Shown piece after piece: positions 45,535 through 56,445 of a stretch of 64,000 bases of DNA (position 1 is the stretch's first letter; every line of letters begins with the position of its first letter). The stretch lies in the NCBI RefSeq assembly GCF_040412425.1, contig NC_089788.1, forward strand, positions 66,143,720 through 66,207,719, in the 5' to 3' direction. The notes below the pieces were generated by a model. The model saw only the letters and a list, made by a program, of their open reading frames with translations. It searched no databases and was not told the origin of the DNA. The position numbers and the translations under genes were made by a program. The stretch is from Macrobrachium rosenbergii (lineage: Eukaryota > Arthropoda > Malacostraca > Decapoda > Palaemonidae).

Positions 45535-45896
45535 TGATCATGTCAAGATTAGCGAACCCAACATCAAGTCAAAACGGCAAACCCAATGATCCCCTTGTAA
45601 AGAATGGCCAACCCTTTCCGGTCCGAAATCCAATTCCACGAGGCCTAGTGCTAAACACGGCAAAACAGTGATTCATCAACACTGTTCACCGTGTTGTTTA
45701 GTACTAGCCCCTGGGGGGTCAAATATATTTCGCCTTGTTCAGTACTAGCCCCTGAGGGATCAAATGTCTGGTACCAAAGTGTTCATGTCTAGAACAAAGA
45801 ACCCGATTATTCCCAAGTAAAGAATAACGAACCCAATAGTCTTGTAAAGTATAGCGAACCCTGCTGCGAGTGGGTTCACTAATCTTGATATGATCC
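45535..45896. mobile_element. Non-coding MITE-like element, 362 bp
   Basis: Terminal inverted repeats of about 26 bp: 'tgatcatgtcaagattagcg' and onward at the left, 'cactaatcttgatatgatcc' at the right, with three mismatches. Internally 'gcgaaccca' and 'agtactagcccctg' words recur. No ORF. Superfamily unclear. Confidence 0.7.
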
Positions 45897-45904
45897 AAAC
45901 ATTT

Positions 45905-46412
45905 TATAGATATTTTAAAATTAGCAAATAATTTTTATAAGGATTTGGGGGGTTATATAATTAAGAGTATCAGTTGTAAAAGGGTACTAATCTATGATGA
46001 CTTAGGATGCTTTGGGATGATGGTTTGGGGTGTATTTTCGTTTGAATTGATATTAAATTGTTTTAGTATGGTAATTTAAGGTATATTTTTGTTTGAACTA
46101 ATAAATTAGGCAGTGAACTTTTAAAATAGACAATTATAAGTGTTTTAGTTTAAATTAATATTGACATTTTAAAATTAGTAAATAATTTTTACAAGGATTT
46201 TAGGGGGCGTATATGCATAAGAGTAAGTTGTAAAAGGGTACTAATCTAAGATGGCTTAGGATGTTTTGGGATGATGGTCTGGGGTGTATTTTTTGAATTT
46301 CTATTAAATATTTTTAGTATGATAATTTAAGGTATATTTTTGTCTGAACTACTAAATTAGACAGTGAACTTTTAAAATATACAATTATAAGCATTTTAGT
46401 TTAAGGGGTACA
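45905..46412. repeat. Direct tandem duplication, unit about 250 bp
   Basis: 'attttaaaattagcaaataatttttataagg', 'taaaagggtactaatct', 'gggatgatgg', 'aatttaaggtatatttttg' and 'acaattataag' occur in the same order at about 45910-46145 and 46165-46405, roughly 88-90% alike by eye. Confidence 0.85.
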
Positions 46413-46429
46413 GGGTATTTGACAGTTAT

Positions 46430-46540
46430 AAGCATTTTTAGAGGGGATTTTGAATTTCCGCGGGATTTGCACTTCTGTGGTGGGTTCTGGAACCTATCCC
46501 CGTAAAAAAAAGTGGGAGAGCTCTGTATACGGTATCACAA
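46430..46540. repeat. pogo/Tigger-like terminus (second copy)
   Basis: 'atttccgcgggatttgc' and 'ctggaacctatccccg' resemble 242-345 and 3000-3100, including the shared upstream 'agttataagcattttta'. This indicates a dispersed family. Confidence 0.4.
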
Positions 46541-47279
46541 AAATAAAAATAAAGTTGAATGGTAGTCGGGCAGAGAGTGCAGTAGAAGTCTTGACCTGAT
46601 GGCAGCTGAATGCAATGCGAAGGCAGACCCATGAGTGGGCGTGGCTTCCTCCCTACCATCAGTAGTGAACGACTGGTAGCTAATGACCTTGTCTGAAAGT
46701 TAATGGCCATTCCAACTTGTGTTCGCAAGCATAACCCTATGTAAAGACCTTAGGTTTTTATTTGTGTAGCAACAAATGGAAAGAGGAAGCACCTCTAAAC
46801 ACATCTCTAGAACCTACAGGATCCTTAATACAAGTCCTAGACCACAAATGATCCTTACTTTCATTCATTCTACTGTACTAACATTATCAGAAAGTGTCAT
46901 TACTAACAGGACGTCCCGATGCCGTAAAGCTTAAACATGGTGAAAACGATGGGCGGCTACTTCTCTTTACTCTACCCAAGCATCCTTTGGAAAACGAAGC
47001 CTGGTGTCTGTGTGGAGCAAGGCCAAGCAGATGATGGAGACAGTGGGCACCGATCCGCACTGCTCCCTGACATGTCCTAGTTCCCTGTTGCTCCAGGCAG
47101 TGAAGGAGCAAGACAGGACATGCCAAGGACATGGCTATTCAGGAGCATTGATCCTTCCTCTAATGCTGGGGAATTATCCAAAACCAACCGACACTCCAGG
47201 GAGGCCAATGCTGATAAAATATTCTGCAAAACTTCGGCTAACTAATTTATCAAGCCCTTTAAACCCTTAATATCTGACT

Positions 47280-47670
47280 CAATTCTATCAAATCTAAGTT
47301 ACATCCTGAGTCGATTTGGAAGCTCTAGTAGGAGTAACAGAAAGAAGAGAAGAGGTCCTATCAAAGTTACTAGAAGGGGAAGGAGACAAATCATGCACCC
47401 CCTTAGCACTAGACTTAGCAGACTTAACCTCGTGCTTCTTTTGCTGACTTTTCAAACGATCAGCCTCCCTTCATTTATGTTTCATCAATTTAACCATAAT
47501 TCATTAGACCAAGACTCACTTGCTTGACAACGGTCATTCACATTACACTCTTTTCCTTGACATTTCATACGTCATGAGGGTCAGTGGAACTAAAACAAAG
47601 CCTACTGCGGCAACCTCTTACCTTACAGGTCCTTATTCTATTGTTACCATCCACATCCAAGAGAAAATTC
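47280..47670 (-). pseudogene. DIRS gag N-terminal remnant
   Basis: Starts at MDGNNRIRTCKVRGCRSRL (about 47660). The Cys spacing follows the gag start of elements 1 and 2 (CxxGCKTRL, DPH, CVxCRG). Stops replace several Cys codons (TGC or TGT read as TGA in this copy). I saw no RT connected to it. Confidence 0.55.
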
Positions 47671-47852
47671 CAGTAAATCTACAAACCAAGTCATAAACAG
47701 AAAACGGAGCCCAGATAACTCTCTGAATTGTTCCCCTGACGGTGGGTGGGGGAAGTAGATGGGTGGAAACAGATATTAAAAAAAAACCAAGTGTTCTCAT
47801 TTTTCATTTTAATCTGTTGAACTCCCGGAGGCGTGGAAGTAAAAGCTATATA

Positions 47853-48216
47853 CAGGCAGTCCCCGGTTTACGACGGTTCCGGCTTACGACGTTCCGAGGT
47901 TACGACGCTTTTCAAATATATTCATCAGAAATTATTTCCTGGCTTACGACGCATGTTCGGGGTTACTGACAGCGTTGTCGCCGATCCGCCGGAAGAAATA
48001 TGGCCCCAAAATGGCAGAATAATCATAATTTGAAGGTTTTTTGATGTAAAACTCAATAATAATGCAGTTTATATCGTTTTCAATGCACCCAGAGCATTAA
48101 AAGTAAGGTTTTCTTATGATTTTTGACGATTTTCGACGATGTTCCGGCTTACGACGATTTTCGGGTTACGACGCGGCGCAAGAACGGAACCCCCGTCGTA
48201 AACCGGGGACCGCCTG
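47853..48216. mobile_element. Tigger/pogo-like MITE, 364 bp
   Basis: Near-perfect terminal inverted repeats: CAGGCAGTCCCCGGTTTACG at the left and the complement of CAGGCGGTCCCCGGTTTACG at the right. TA dinucleotides flank both sides (47851-47852 and 48217-48218). Subterminal 'ggcttacgacg' words are repeated inverted. No transposase. The ends and TA target fit the pogo/Tigger group. Confidence 0.9.
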
Positions 48217-48299
48217 TAATGGAGAGGTAAAATTCATTTAAAAAATTTCATTTCACAAAAATCCCATCAGTTTTCATAAGCTATTTAGGGTGGTAGGCC

Positions 48300-49600
48300 T
48301 CTTGCAAACAGCAAATTTTTTTAACTAAGGTGCTGAAGAGGCCAACTGCTGTGTGAATGTGATCTGGAAACAGGTTCCTGAGGCAAAGAACAAACTCAAG
48401 TAATTTGACTGTTACCTTTTAATAAAGCTAAAATTCACACTCTTTCCTTTAAGACTTGCGAACAAAATGATACATTTATCCCTTTCATACAGCATAACAC
48501 TAAGTAATCCAGAGAACTCTGCTCATATAGATGGAACAGTTATGAAAAACTGGAAGGGAGCAGAGGGGACTGCACTCCTGTGCTCCCTTCAGGAAGCAAC
48601 ACTACTGTACTTGGGGACTGCAGATACCAAAGGGGATATGGAGTAAAATTTGAGATACTGTATATCTTTCAGGTAAAACCTACAGTAAACATAGGAAACC
48701 TCCATGTAGCAAAATTTAGAACACTACTTCCAAGTTCCTCTTAAAAGCCAAAGATGTTAAAATATCCAAGATCTCATGGTCACTAAGTTTAATCTCTGAC
48801 GTCTGGGCTCAGAAGCATTCTTATGTGGATCTAAAATAAGATTTCCCAGCTAATAAGAAATGATGTTCTTACCGACTTCAACCTTTGATACGTATACCTG
48901 ATGCTAAAAATAATTCCAGACATTGTCTTTAATTAAAGATTTTGTCCTCCTCAGGTATATTCAAATTGACATGACTGGGCATGATCAGGCTCTGCTTTTC
49001 TTCGTGGTTCTACTAGGAAGGTGAATAACCAACTGTGGAACAGCCTAGGATTAGGATGAAGTCACCTGAGTCTTGGCAGGGTCCTGGGAATGTGCATGCT
49101 GGACACAGCAATGGAAACTTGGTAACACAGTAGTTAATACAACACAGGCAGGTGATTGTATAGAAACCTCCAATTACCAGCTATAAACCAGCACTTCTCC
49201 TTTGGCATCAGGGACCAAAGAGCTAGACGAGGTGAATTTATGGTAAAATTACCTGGTTTATATACACTGGATATATGCTGCACAAATTACTTTAAGAATT
49301 TGGTATTTCTTGCTGCAGAAATATGAACCACTGCCTTTTATGTAAAAGTCACTTGTTTTTTTGTTGGGAGGATAGTCTCTCAATTGACTGGCAAGCTGAA
49401 TCATATGCAAAAATTCCATGTCCCCAATTAATATAGTGAGCAAGGGACTAATGGGGCCCAAGTCTGAATTCTCAATAGGATAACTCTGGAGAATCAAGCA
49501 AAGTCCTAAAGACAGGAAAGCACAAGTGGGAACATAGCCAGTAATTCAGTCAACCATAAAGTGACAGGTTCACATGATAACTTTACTACTACTGTATTGT
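48300..49600. other. No gene recognised
   Basis: No conserved frame on either strand. The longest open frames are below 80 codons and unlike anything I know. Confidence 0.4.
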
Positions 49601-50245
49601 ATACCCAACTGCCCTTGTTGAAAGGGAGAGCAAAGGAACTCACATTTTATGAGCTGAAGCTCTAGGATAGGATGCCCAATTGTAAAGTCTACCTGCATCA
49701 TAACCTGTTCAGCACATACTCGGCATGACTGCTGAAGAGAAAGGAAGAAGGGAGAGAAAAAGCCAATTTAACCTCCAGCCTTAAGCCATCTGAGTACCTT
49801 GGGAAAGATGCTTTTTTTTGTTCAACAGGAACTTGGAGACTACAAAACCTGTTGATCTGCCACTACAGGTCCTATGGAGAAGGTGTTCAAGGACTTGTGG
49901 GTGACATCCCTTAGGTAAAAGGAGGTAAAGATAGTCTGTTGTTGTCAGACACTTGGACTCATTACTTGTGAAACAATTCAGTTCCTCTAAACAATCACGG
50001 ATGGGGAAACCGCCTCTAGCTTTATGAGCTTTTACCAAGACCAGACAGCCCTCCCCACAGGACAAACTTTATGTCTACTTGGTCGCTTCATGAAGCCAGA
50101 AATTATGGGTTTCTTGGACAACTCCTTGTGCCAGGTGGTACTACATACAGACCTGACCACTCTGGCCTAGGAGGCTTAGTTCTCATTATATAGTGATACA
50201 TGGTTAAAATGCAGCACAAAAGGACCTCATCCAGCAACACTTCCC
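49600..50245 (-). pseudogene. DIRS-like recombinase C-terminal fragment
   Basis: The minus strand reads LVLVKAHKARGGF at about 50035, where HKAR corresponds to the HxxR motif, then a degraded tail (KGCHPQVLEHLLHR). The tail parallels DIAHRPLDTFFL in element A at 22.4 kb. The plus sequence 'ggatgcccaattgtaaag' and 'gaaagggagagcaaagg' matches the element A left flank. Only the end of an element remains. Confidence 0.5.
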
Positions 50246-50255
50246 CCCCCACGAC

Positions 50256-51990
50256 AAATTTTTTAAGTAATTTACATTTTTCCTAACATACAAACCTGAG
50301 ATCTTTACATATGGGTTTGCAGTAGTACACTCAGCACAGCGACAATACAGCACAGCGTTCAACCAGACACATTACATTGGTAGTGTGGGTGCACGGGTTT
50401 GCAGTAGCACACTCAGCACAATGGTCAACCAGACACACTCCAGAATGATGGAAGTATGACAGACAAATTCAGTTTCGCAGCCATGATTCAAGTCTTGTGC
50501 TTGTAACTTCCCATCATTTTGCCCGATTAGCTGGAAGATCAACAATATCTCCAAACTGAGTTCTGACAACTTGTGCTTGGTTCTTACTCAGTCAAGAAGT
50601 GGTGTCTAAGAGCTCCATTCTTTTGACTTGATGTAGTTACACTCCTGTGAGGAGTGGGAGATGTAAGCAGTAGCTACTGGTGCTGTAATTACCGGTTGAT
50701 CCACGACCCGAGGAGAGTATTATGTGGATCTTAAGACAGTTTCAGGAGTCTCAGTGTCCAAATAGGCACTACCTTGATAGCAATGACATCAAGGTAGTGT
50801 CATGTTTACACTATCCTCCTCCAGAGACTTTTCATTCTTAGAAACGTTGACTAGGTCGGCAGTCTCCCACACTTCCTTTCTTGGGACTTGAGCACAGTTC
50901 TTTTTAACTTTCAAGTCTCAAGATCCACGACAGACACTCCTCGGTGTGATAGCAATGACACCATGGTAGTGCCATGGTTAACAAAAGGTCCTAGTGTCCT
51001 TTCGTCTGCTCTATTGCAGTGCAAGTGCATGAGCAGACAGAACAACATTCAGTGCAGTGGCCAACCATACATCCCAAGCAAGATAGATGTCATTACAACA
51101 TTTATTCGTTGAAGTCAGGAGATAAGGACAGTTGATATGGGCACCTTGACTTCTGGGTTCGTTAAACCTCTGAAGAAGCTTGATCATAGTCCTTCTTTCT
51201 CAACTTATTGAAATTGGTGCTGTTTTGTTCTGTCTTCTTGCACCTTTGAATAAAGTAAAACATCTTTGGTACCCATTCATCTGAAAGCTTATGCCTTTCA
51301 TTATTTTACTTTTCGAAAGTGTTCAGTGAGATAGATCATTCCACTTCCTTGGTCCTGTGGTGCCAATGACAGTAGTATGTTGCCTCCATAAGACTAGACT
51401 TTCAACCCAGTGCTAACGACTCGTTTATTACCTTCGAGTTGGCTGAGAACGGTGTCCAAATTGTCATATCTCTGACTAGTGAGATGGTCAAATGAGCATA
51501 CCCTGCAACTTCTTGGTGGACATCAGTATGTTTCAGACCAGATCTTTTGAGGCCGCGGCACCGGTCTGTCCATCGCATTCAGTAAGAACCTGTCGGTCCA
51601 GTACCTGTACTAGGATGTTATGTAATCACACAGATCACATTCTCTCCTTTTACCTTGGGACATTGCCCATAAGTCCTTGGACTCCTTTTCCTTGGATCCT
51701 ATGGTGGATCCTCAAGTCATTTCGTTCACCCAGCTCTTGAGGGACAGGTTGCATCTCGCCTACAGTGTGCGGCTGCTAAGAGGTGTTTGTGGGACTGGTC
51801 TCTCCCTTTCTCCTGCCTTCCTCCCTCTTCCAGTGGGCAGAAGAACAGTGAACGAGCTGTCACGTGCTGGATTAGCGTGCAAGCAGGTGATCTAGATGAC
51901 TGAGTATCCTATCTATAATCTAACTATTTGCATTAGCAGATGCAAATCCCTCCTACTCTCTAGCAAGGGGAGAGAGGGAGGAACCATAAC
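50256..51990 (+). pseudogene. DIRS-like fragment in plus orientation
   Basis: Begins with an A-type terminus ('aagtaatttacatttttcctaacatacaaacctgag'). A methyltransferase-like stretch follows whose complement aligns with 34100-34260, though the order is disturbed. Toward 51640-51900 recombinase-tail sequence (ASRLQCAAAKRCLWDW) parallels SRLRCTVAKERMQVRD of element A but is read on the plus strand. No open frame is conserved. Orientation is opposite to the other DIRS copies nearby. Confidence 0.45.
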
Positions 51991-51999
51991 ATTCACAAA

Positions 52000-52640
52000 T
52001 CTCTCGTCAAAAGTTGACAGGTCTCGAGTTTTTTCCAAAACTCATGAACAATGAGAACCATAAAAACCCCCAGCCCTCTAAGAGCTAAGCAAAATATGAA
52101 AAGGCAATGCAACTCTTGTGTTAAGACAAAGCTGAGTATTAGCATGCCAGTCTTGAGGGTGAAAGTCACAGCCCAAAACAAAGCAACAGACTTCACCTCA
52201 GGGACTGAAAGGAACTTGTCGTCATGGTGTCCAGGGACTGAGAGGAACATGTCTTGATAAAAGTGGATGGGTAAGTCTGATTTAATGCAAAGTAGTTCCA
52301 ACTGGAGAGATCCCAATTATGACACCAAACAGAGATGGTCCACTCCCTGGTGCACATTAGTTGAGGCTAACTTGAAACATGTCGATAACAGAGAACTGGT
52401 GGCCAAAGGGGAATCTCTGGGTGCCTTAACCAGAAGACCTGGCAGCTCAGGATACCACTTGGCAAGGGGCCAACGAGGAGCTACCAAGGTTATGCGAGAC
52501 ACTGGTTCAAAGGCATGAAGTGAGAAGGGTTGCTTGAGGCCAACCCAGTTGCCAATGAGGTGAGAGTTGTAGAGGTGCCTGAGAGGCATGAACTTATCTA
52601 TGGATGATAGGTGATTGAGAACAAGCTACCAAATCCAAAC
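52000..52640 (-). pseudogene. DIRS-like methyltransferase fragment
   Basis: The minus strand at 52317-52589 reads RITLVAPRWPLAKWYPELPG, which aligns with MTLVAPYWPTRDWFTEVLEW of element 1 (end of the methyltransferase-like domain). The stretch 51993-52316 is open but not recognisable. It abuts element 2 through about 300 bp of unassigned sequence. Confidence 0.55.
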
Positions 52641-53685
52641 TGGTTGTTCCTTTTGCAACATAACTGCACAAAACCCTTACTGCTGCTGCTTCTATCAGCA
52701 TGCCCCAACTTGGCCATTTATTGCAATCCCATGTCATGACAAGAGGCGAACCAGTGGGCCAGCCTCCACCCCAGTTGGACTTCTCACCAGGAAAGCCAAC
52801 TGTAGGCGGGCAGTCTATAATTTCTACGGCATTCTTTTCCTGCATCATCCTTACCTCTACAGACAGGACAGAGCTCGAGAGATCAAGAAGGGTAGGCCAG
52901 AAATGGGGATCAGTGTCTGAGAGAGGGGGGTCAGTTGTCCTTGAAAAAATGTCATTTTTATAATAAAATAAAATTTTACACATACTTACCTGATAGTCAT
53001 AATAGCTGTCGTCTCTGACGTCTTCGGCAGAAATTCAAAAATTCGCGGCAGCGTCGATAGTTAGGTCACGTGATACCCCCTTCCCCTGGCCCCCTACAGG
53101 GAGTGAGTGGAACTACCCACCAATACAGTCAGATGTTTTATGCTACCCTTGCCCATGATTGGGGAGGAGGGTGGGTTTTGTATGACATTTATTTTATTAT
53201 AAAAATGACATTTTTACACATATGACTTACCTGATAGTCATAATAGCTGATTGGCACATTATAGGCGGTGGGTTCATGGCAGGTAACACACTAAACAATA
53301 TGTCAAGATTCAAAAAGAATCCCGGTAGTTCCTTACCTTCTGAGGTAGCTGAAGTCATTGGTACTGCCTTTTTTCATTGCTATCCTCAGTCGCACCGACA
53401 AGGTATATAGACCTGATTTGCCGAGTGCATGAGAGCTTACATGTAGTCGAGGGCGAACTGTGGACTATCATGCATAATAGATACTAAACGTGCCCCTGCT
53501 CTGGGCTTTAGCATCATCAACAACCTTCACCATAAGGGTATCACCACTAAATATATAAACCCAATTCACCCTAAATATAACTGTAGGGCACTTCCAGACA
53601 CACGTAGTGCCCCCAGACTTCCCAAAACCAACAAACCCATCTCAAGGCGAAAAATTAATAGGTTTCATTAGGAAGGAAAGACTTC

Positions 53686-54799
53686 CTATACCCCTTCCCC
53701 CAAAACCGTGCCAGTCACCATAAACGGGCCCAACGTTGAGCAATTTTCAAAAACTGTTTCAATTTCTCTTAAGTAATGCATGGCGAACACTGAGTTACAC
53801 CTCCAAAAGGTAGCCTGCAAAATATTGTCTAATGACAAATTTTTCCGGTATGCCAAAGACGTAGCCACCGCTCTAACCTCATGGGCTCTCACTTTAAGCA
53901 CTTTACAACGATCGGGATCCAATTCAGAGTGTGAGTCCATAATAATTTTTCTGAGAAAGAAAGCTAATGCATTCTTAGACATGGGTCGCTTCGGATCCTT
54001 TACCGAACACCACAAATTTTGCGTTGGACCTCTAATGTCTTTCGTCCTCTCGAGATAAAACTTTAAAGCCCTCACTGGACATAAAGTTCTTTCTAATTCT
54101 TCAGAACCGAGTAACTCTGATAGGCCTTTTAATTTACGGTCTTGCAGGGCGCTCATTCTTAGCCAAAAAACCAACCATAGAGGAGCAAACCGCTTTCCGT
54201 CTGGAAAAGCCGACTCTTTTATCCAGAGCATGAATCTCACTAATCCTTTTCGCAGATGCAAGTGCAACTAAAAAAATTGTCTTCATTGTTAAATCTCTTA
54301 ATGAAATATCTTTCATAGGTTCGAATCTACTTGACATAAGCCAATGAAGAACTACGTCGAGATTCCAGGAAACTACTTTCTGAACATTTTGCTTAGTAGT
54401 ATCAAACGACTTAATTAAATCTGTTAAGTCCTTATTAGAAGAAATGCCTACACCCCTATGTCTAAAGACAGAAGATAACATGGCTCTGTAGCCTTTAATG
54501 GTCGAGGATGAGAACTTTCTAATCCTATTCAGGAATAACAAAAATTCTGCTATCTCCAAAACAGAGGTTTTTGTAGAAGAGATTCCATTCTGCTTGCACC
54601 AATCTCTAAAAATAGACCACTTGGACTGATACAATTTTTCTGAAGAGACTCTCCTTGGTCTTGCAATTGCCTCAGCAACCTTTCGCGAAAATCCTTTCTG
54701 TCTAAGGATTCGCTCGACAGTCTGAATCCTGTCAGATGTAGAACGGACAGATTCTTGTGGATCACCTTCGAATTTGGCTGTTTGAGTAGATCTATCCTC
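53686..54799 (-). pseudogene. DIRS tyrosine recombinase, one frameshift (element 2)
   Basis: The N-domain reads RIQTVERILRQKGFSRK, EKLYQSKWSIFRDWC and STIKGYRAMLSSVFRHR. The core reads LTMKTIFLVALASAKRISEI with catalytic Arg and FLAKNERPARP. The frame is then lost near 54138-54150, where a PWP-containing stretch is missing, and resumes as KLKGLSELLGSEELER. The C-terminal part keeps HEVRAVATSLAY and FAMHYLREI, so Arg, HxxR and Tyr are all present, in two frames. The tail ends TGTVLGEGV at 53686. This is the best-preserved active site in the window. Confidence 0.88.
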
Positions 54800-55563
54800 T
54801 CTGGCAGTATTCTTGGAAAATCCATCAGTAGATCTAAAAGGTCCGGAAACCAATCCCTCACCGGCCAGAAGGGTGCTATTAGTGTCATTCTGCAATTTAC
54901 TTGTTCCCTGAACTTTGCCAACACTTGCCCTAAAATCTTGAATGGGGGAAATGCGTAAACTTCCAGATGAGACCAGCTCATTAACATTGCGTCTATTCCC
55001 CAGGCTCTTTCGTCCGGCACTGGAGAGCAGAATACGGGAAGACGGTGATTTTCGGCCGTCGCAAACAGATCTATCCATGGTTCTCCCCAAATCGTCCAAA
55101 GCCTCTGACAAATTTGGGCGTTCAGCGTCTACTCCGTAGGAAGTACTTGGTTCCTCCTGCTCAATCCATCCGCCCTGACATTCAGCTTCCCTTGAATGAA
55201 GCGAGTCAATATGTCTACCTTCCTTTCTTCCGTCCATAACCACAGATCCTTTGCTTTCTCGTAAAGGGAGAAAGAATGCGTTCCTCCTTGCTTTCTTATA
55301 TAAGACAGTGCAGTCGTATTGTCCGAATGAACAATCACTGTCTTGTCCCTTACTATTGACTCGAACGCTCGAAGCCCTGAAAATATTGCTTCCAATTCTT
55401 CCTGATTTATATGCCAACTCTTCTGAATGCTTGTCCACTGACCTGAAGCCTTTTTCTGTCCCAATGTTGCTCCCCAACCTAGGTCTGATGTGTCGGAGAA
55501 CAACATCAGGACTGGGCTCTTCTTGTGTAGAGACAGACCTTCTTTCAGTCTCTCTACTGAATT
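54550..55563 (-). pseudogene. DIRS RNase H and methyltransferase-like domain (element 2)
   Basis: RNase H reads VLMLFSDTSDLGWGATLG, SWHINQEELEAIFSGL, VHSDNTTALSYIRKQGG and FIQGKLNVRADGLSR, with the acidic residues retained. The methyltransferase part reads WGEPWIDLFATAENHRLPV, CSPVPDERAWG, VYAFPPFKIL and MTLIAPFWPVRDWF. One nonsense codon, TAG at 55129-55131, sits at LPTE-stop where other copies have Trp (LPTEW). A TGA at 55564-55566 separates it from RT, again at a Trp position. Otherwise the frame is open. Confidence 0.87.
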
Positions 55564-56031
55564 TCACCAACTCAGATCCTCCTTGATCTCTTTTGAAATT
55601 GGAAACACAAACGAGTCTGGGAAGAGTTTCCGATCCCAACTTCCTTTTAGGTAAAACTGAAGAGGCCTCATGTGAAGCCTTCCCAACTTCACAAACTTCT
55701 CCAACGAAGCCAACGTTCCGAGGAGGCTCATCCACTCGTTTGCCGAACATTTCTCTTTCAACAAAAACTCCTGAATTCTCATCAATGCCGTCTCTATTCT
55801 CTTCTCTGACGGAGAAGCCCGAAAAGTCGCTGAGTTCATTGTTACTCCCAAATAAGTAATGGACTGCGATGGTGTTAGCTGCGACTTCTGAAAGTTTACA
55901 ATAATCCCCAGCTCTTTTGCCAGAGACAGAGTTCTCTCTAAATCCTCCACACACTTCTCTCTCGTCTCTGCTTTTAACAGCCAGTCGTCCAGATAAAAAA
56001 TCCTATCCCCCTTATCTCCTTGCTCTCCCAA
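55564..56031 (-). pseudogene. DIRS reverse transcriptase, C-terminal half only (element 2)
   Basis: Starts at the catalytic box IFYLDDWLLKAETREK and continues IIVNFQKSQLTPSQS, YLGVTMNSATFRAS, MSLLGTLASLEKFVKLG and RPLQFYLKGSW. It ends at TGA 55564-55566. Fingers and the first palm Asp (LQDAYF box) are absent. The sequence jumps from a duplicated gag end directly to the residues before YLDD. RT activity is therefore lost. Confidence 0.88.
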
Positions 56032-56034
56032 ATC

Positions 56035-56445
56035 TTTACAAAACTGTTGAGCCTCGCTCCCTTGAATGTGTGTGGAGGTTTAAAACCTCATTTCTTGTCA
56101 GTCTCAGACTTCTTGATTGCTTTGGGACTACAAACACAAAACGTCCTCTCCCTCTTGCTCTGGGAACGGTCTGGTAGCAGCTAATGCCCTCAAAGGAGGA
56201 TCTTTAAAAGGATAAAGAACCGGATCTATCTCCTTGCTCTCCCAAATCTTTACAAAACTGGAGCCTGCTCAGTGTGTGGAGGTTTAAAACCTCATTTCTT
56301 GTCAGTCTCAGACTTCTTGATTGCTTTCGGAACAAAACGTCCTCTCCCTCTTGCTCTGGGATACGGTCTGGTAGCCGCTCTGCCCCGAAAGGACCGATCT
56401 TTAAATGAAGACGAAGACACTTGTTGTCTAGGAGTAACAGACCCC
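56035..56445. repeat. Tandem duplication of gag end at the RT deletion
   Basis: 'ctccttgctctcccaaatctttacaaaact' followed by 'gtgtggaggtttaaaacctcatttcttgtcagtctcagac' occurs at about 56018-56190 and again at 56230-56385, with 'cgtcctctccctcttgctctggga' in both. The second copy includes the true gag stop and the first is its broken duplicate. Confidence 0.88.

Larger units (their letters stand above)
46600..48300 (-). mobile_element. Old DIRS-like fragment 'E' (terminus and gag N-part)
   Basis: At 46650-46790 the sequence matches the complement of the element A terminus ('ctaatgaccttg', 'cataaccctatgtaaagac'). At 47280-47670 the minus strand encodes a decayed gag N-terminus: RTCKVRGCRSRL, DPHDV, then C/W-containing NDRC and LWLNLMKHK, parallel to gag at 43552. 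Several stops interrupt it. Near 47820-48260 a DIRS-like end ('gtggaagtaaaagctatata' and 'tggagaggtaaaattcattt') is split by a MITE. Confidence 0.5.

Noticed and set aside
54799..55954. N-terminal half of the 606-codon minus-strand frame as part of the recombinase
   Set aside because: This part is the out-of-frame shadow of the RNase H-methyltransferase gene; recombinase homology begins only near 54799.
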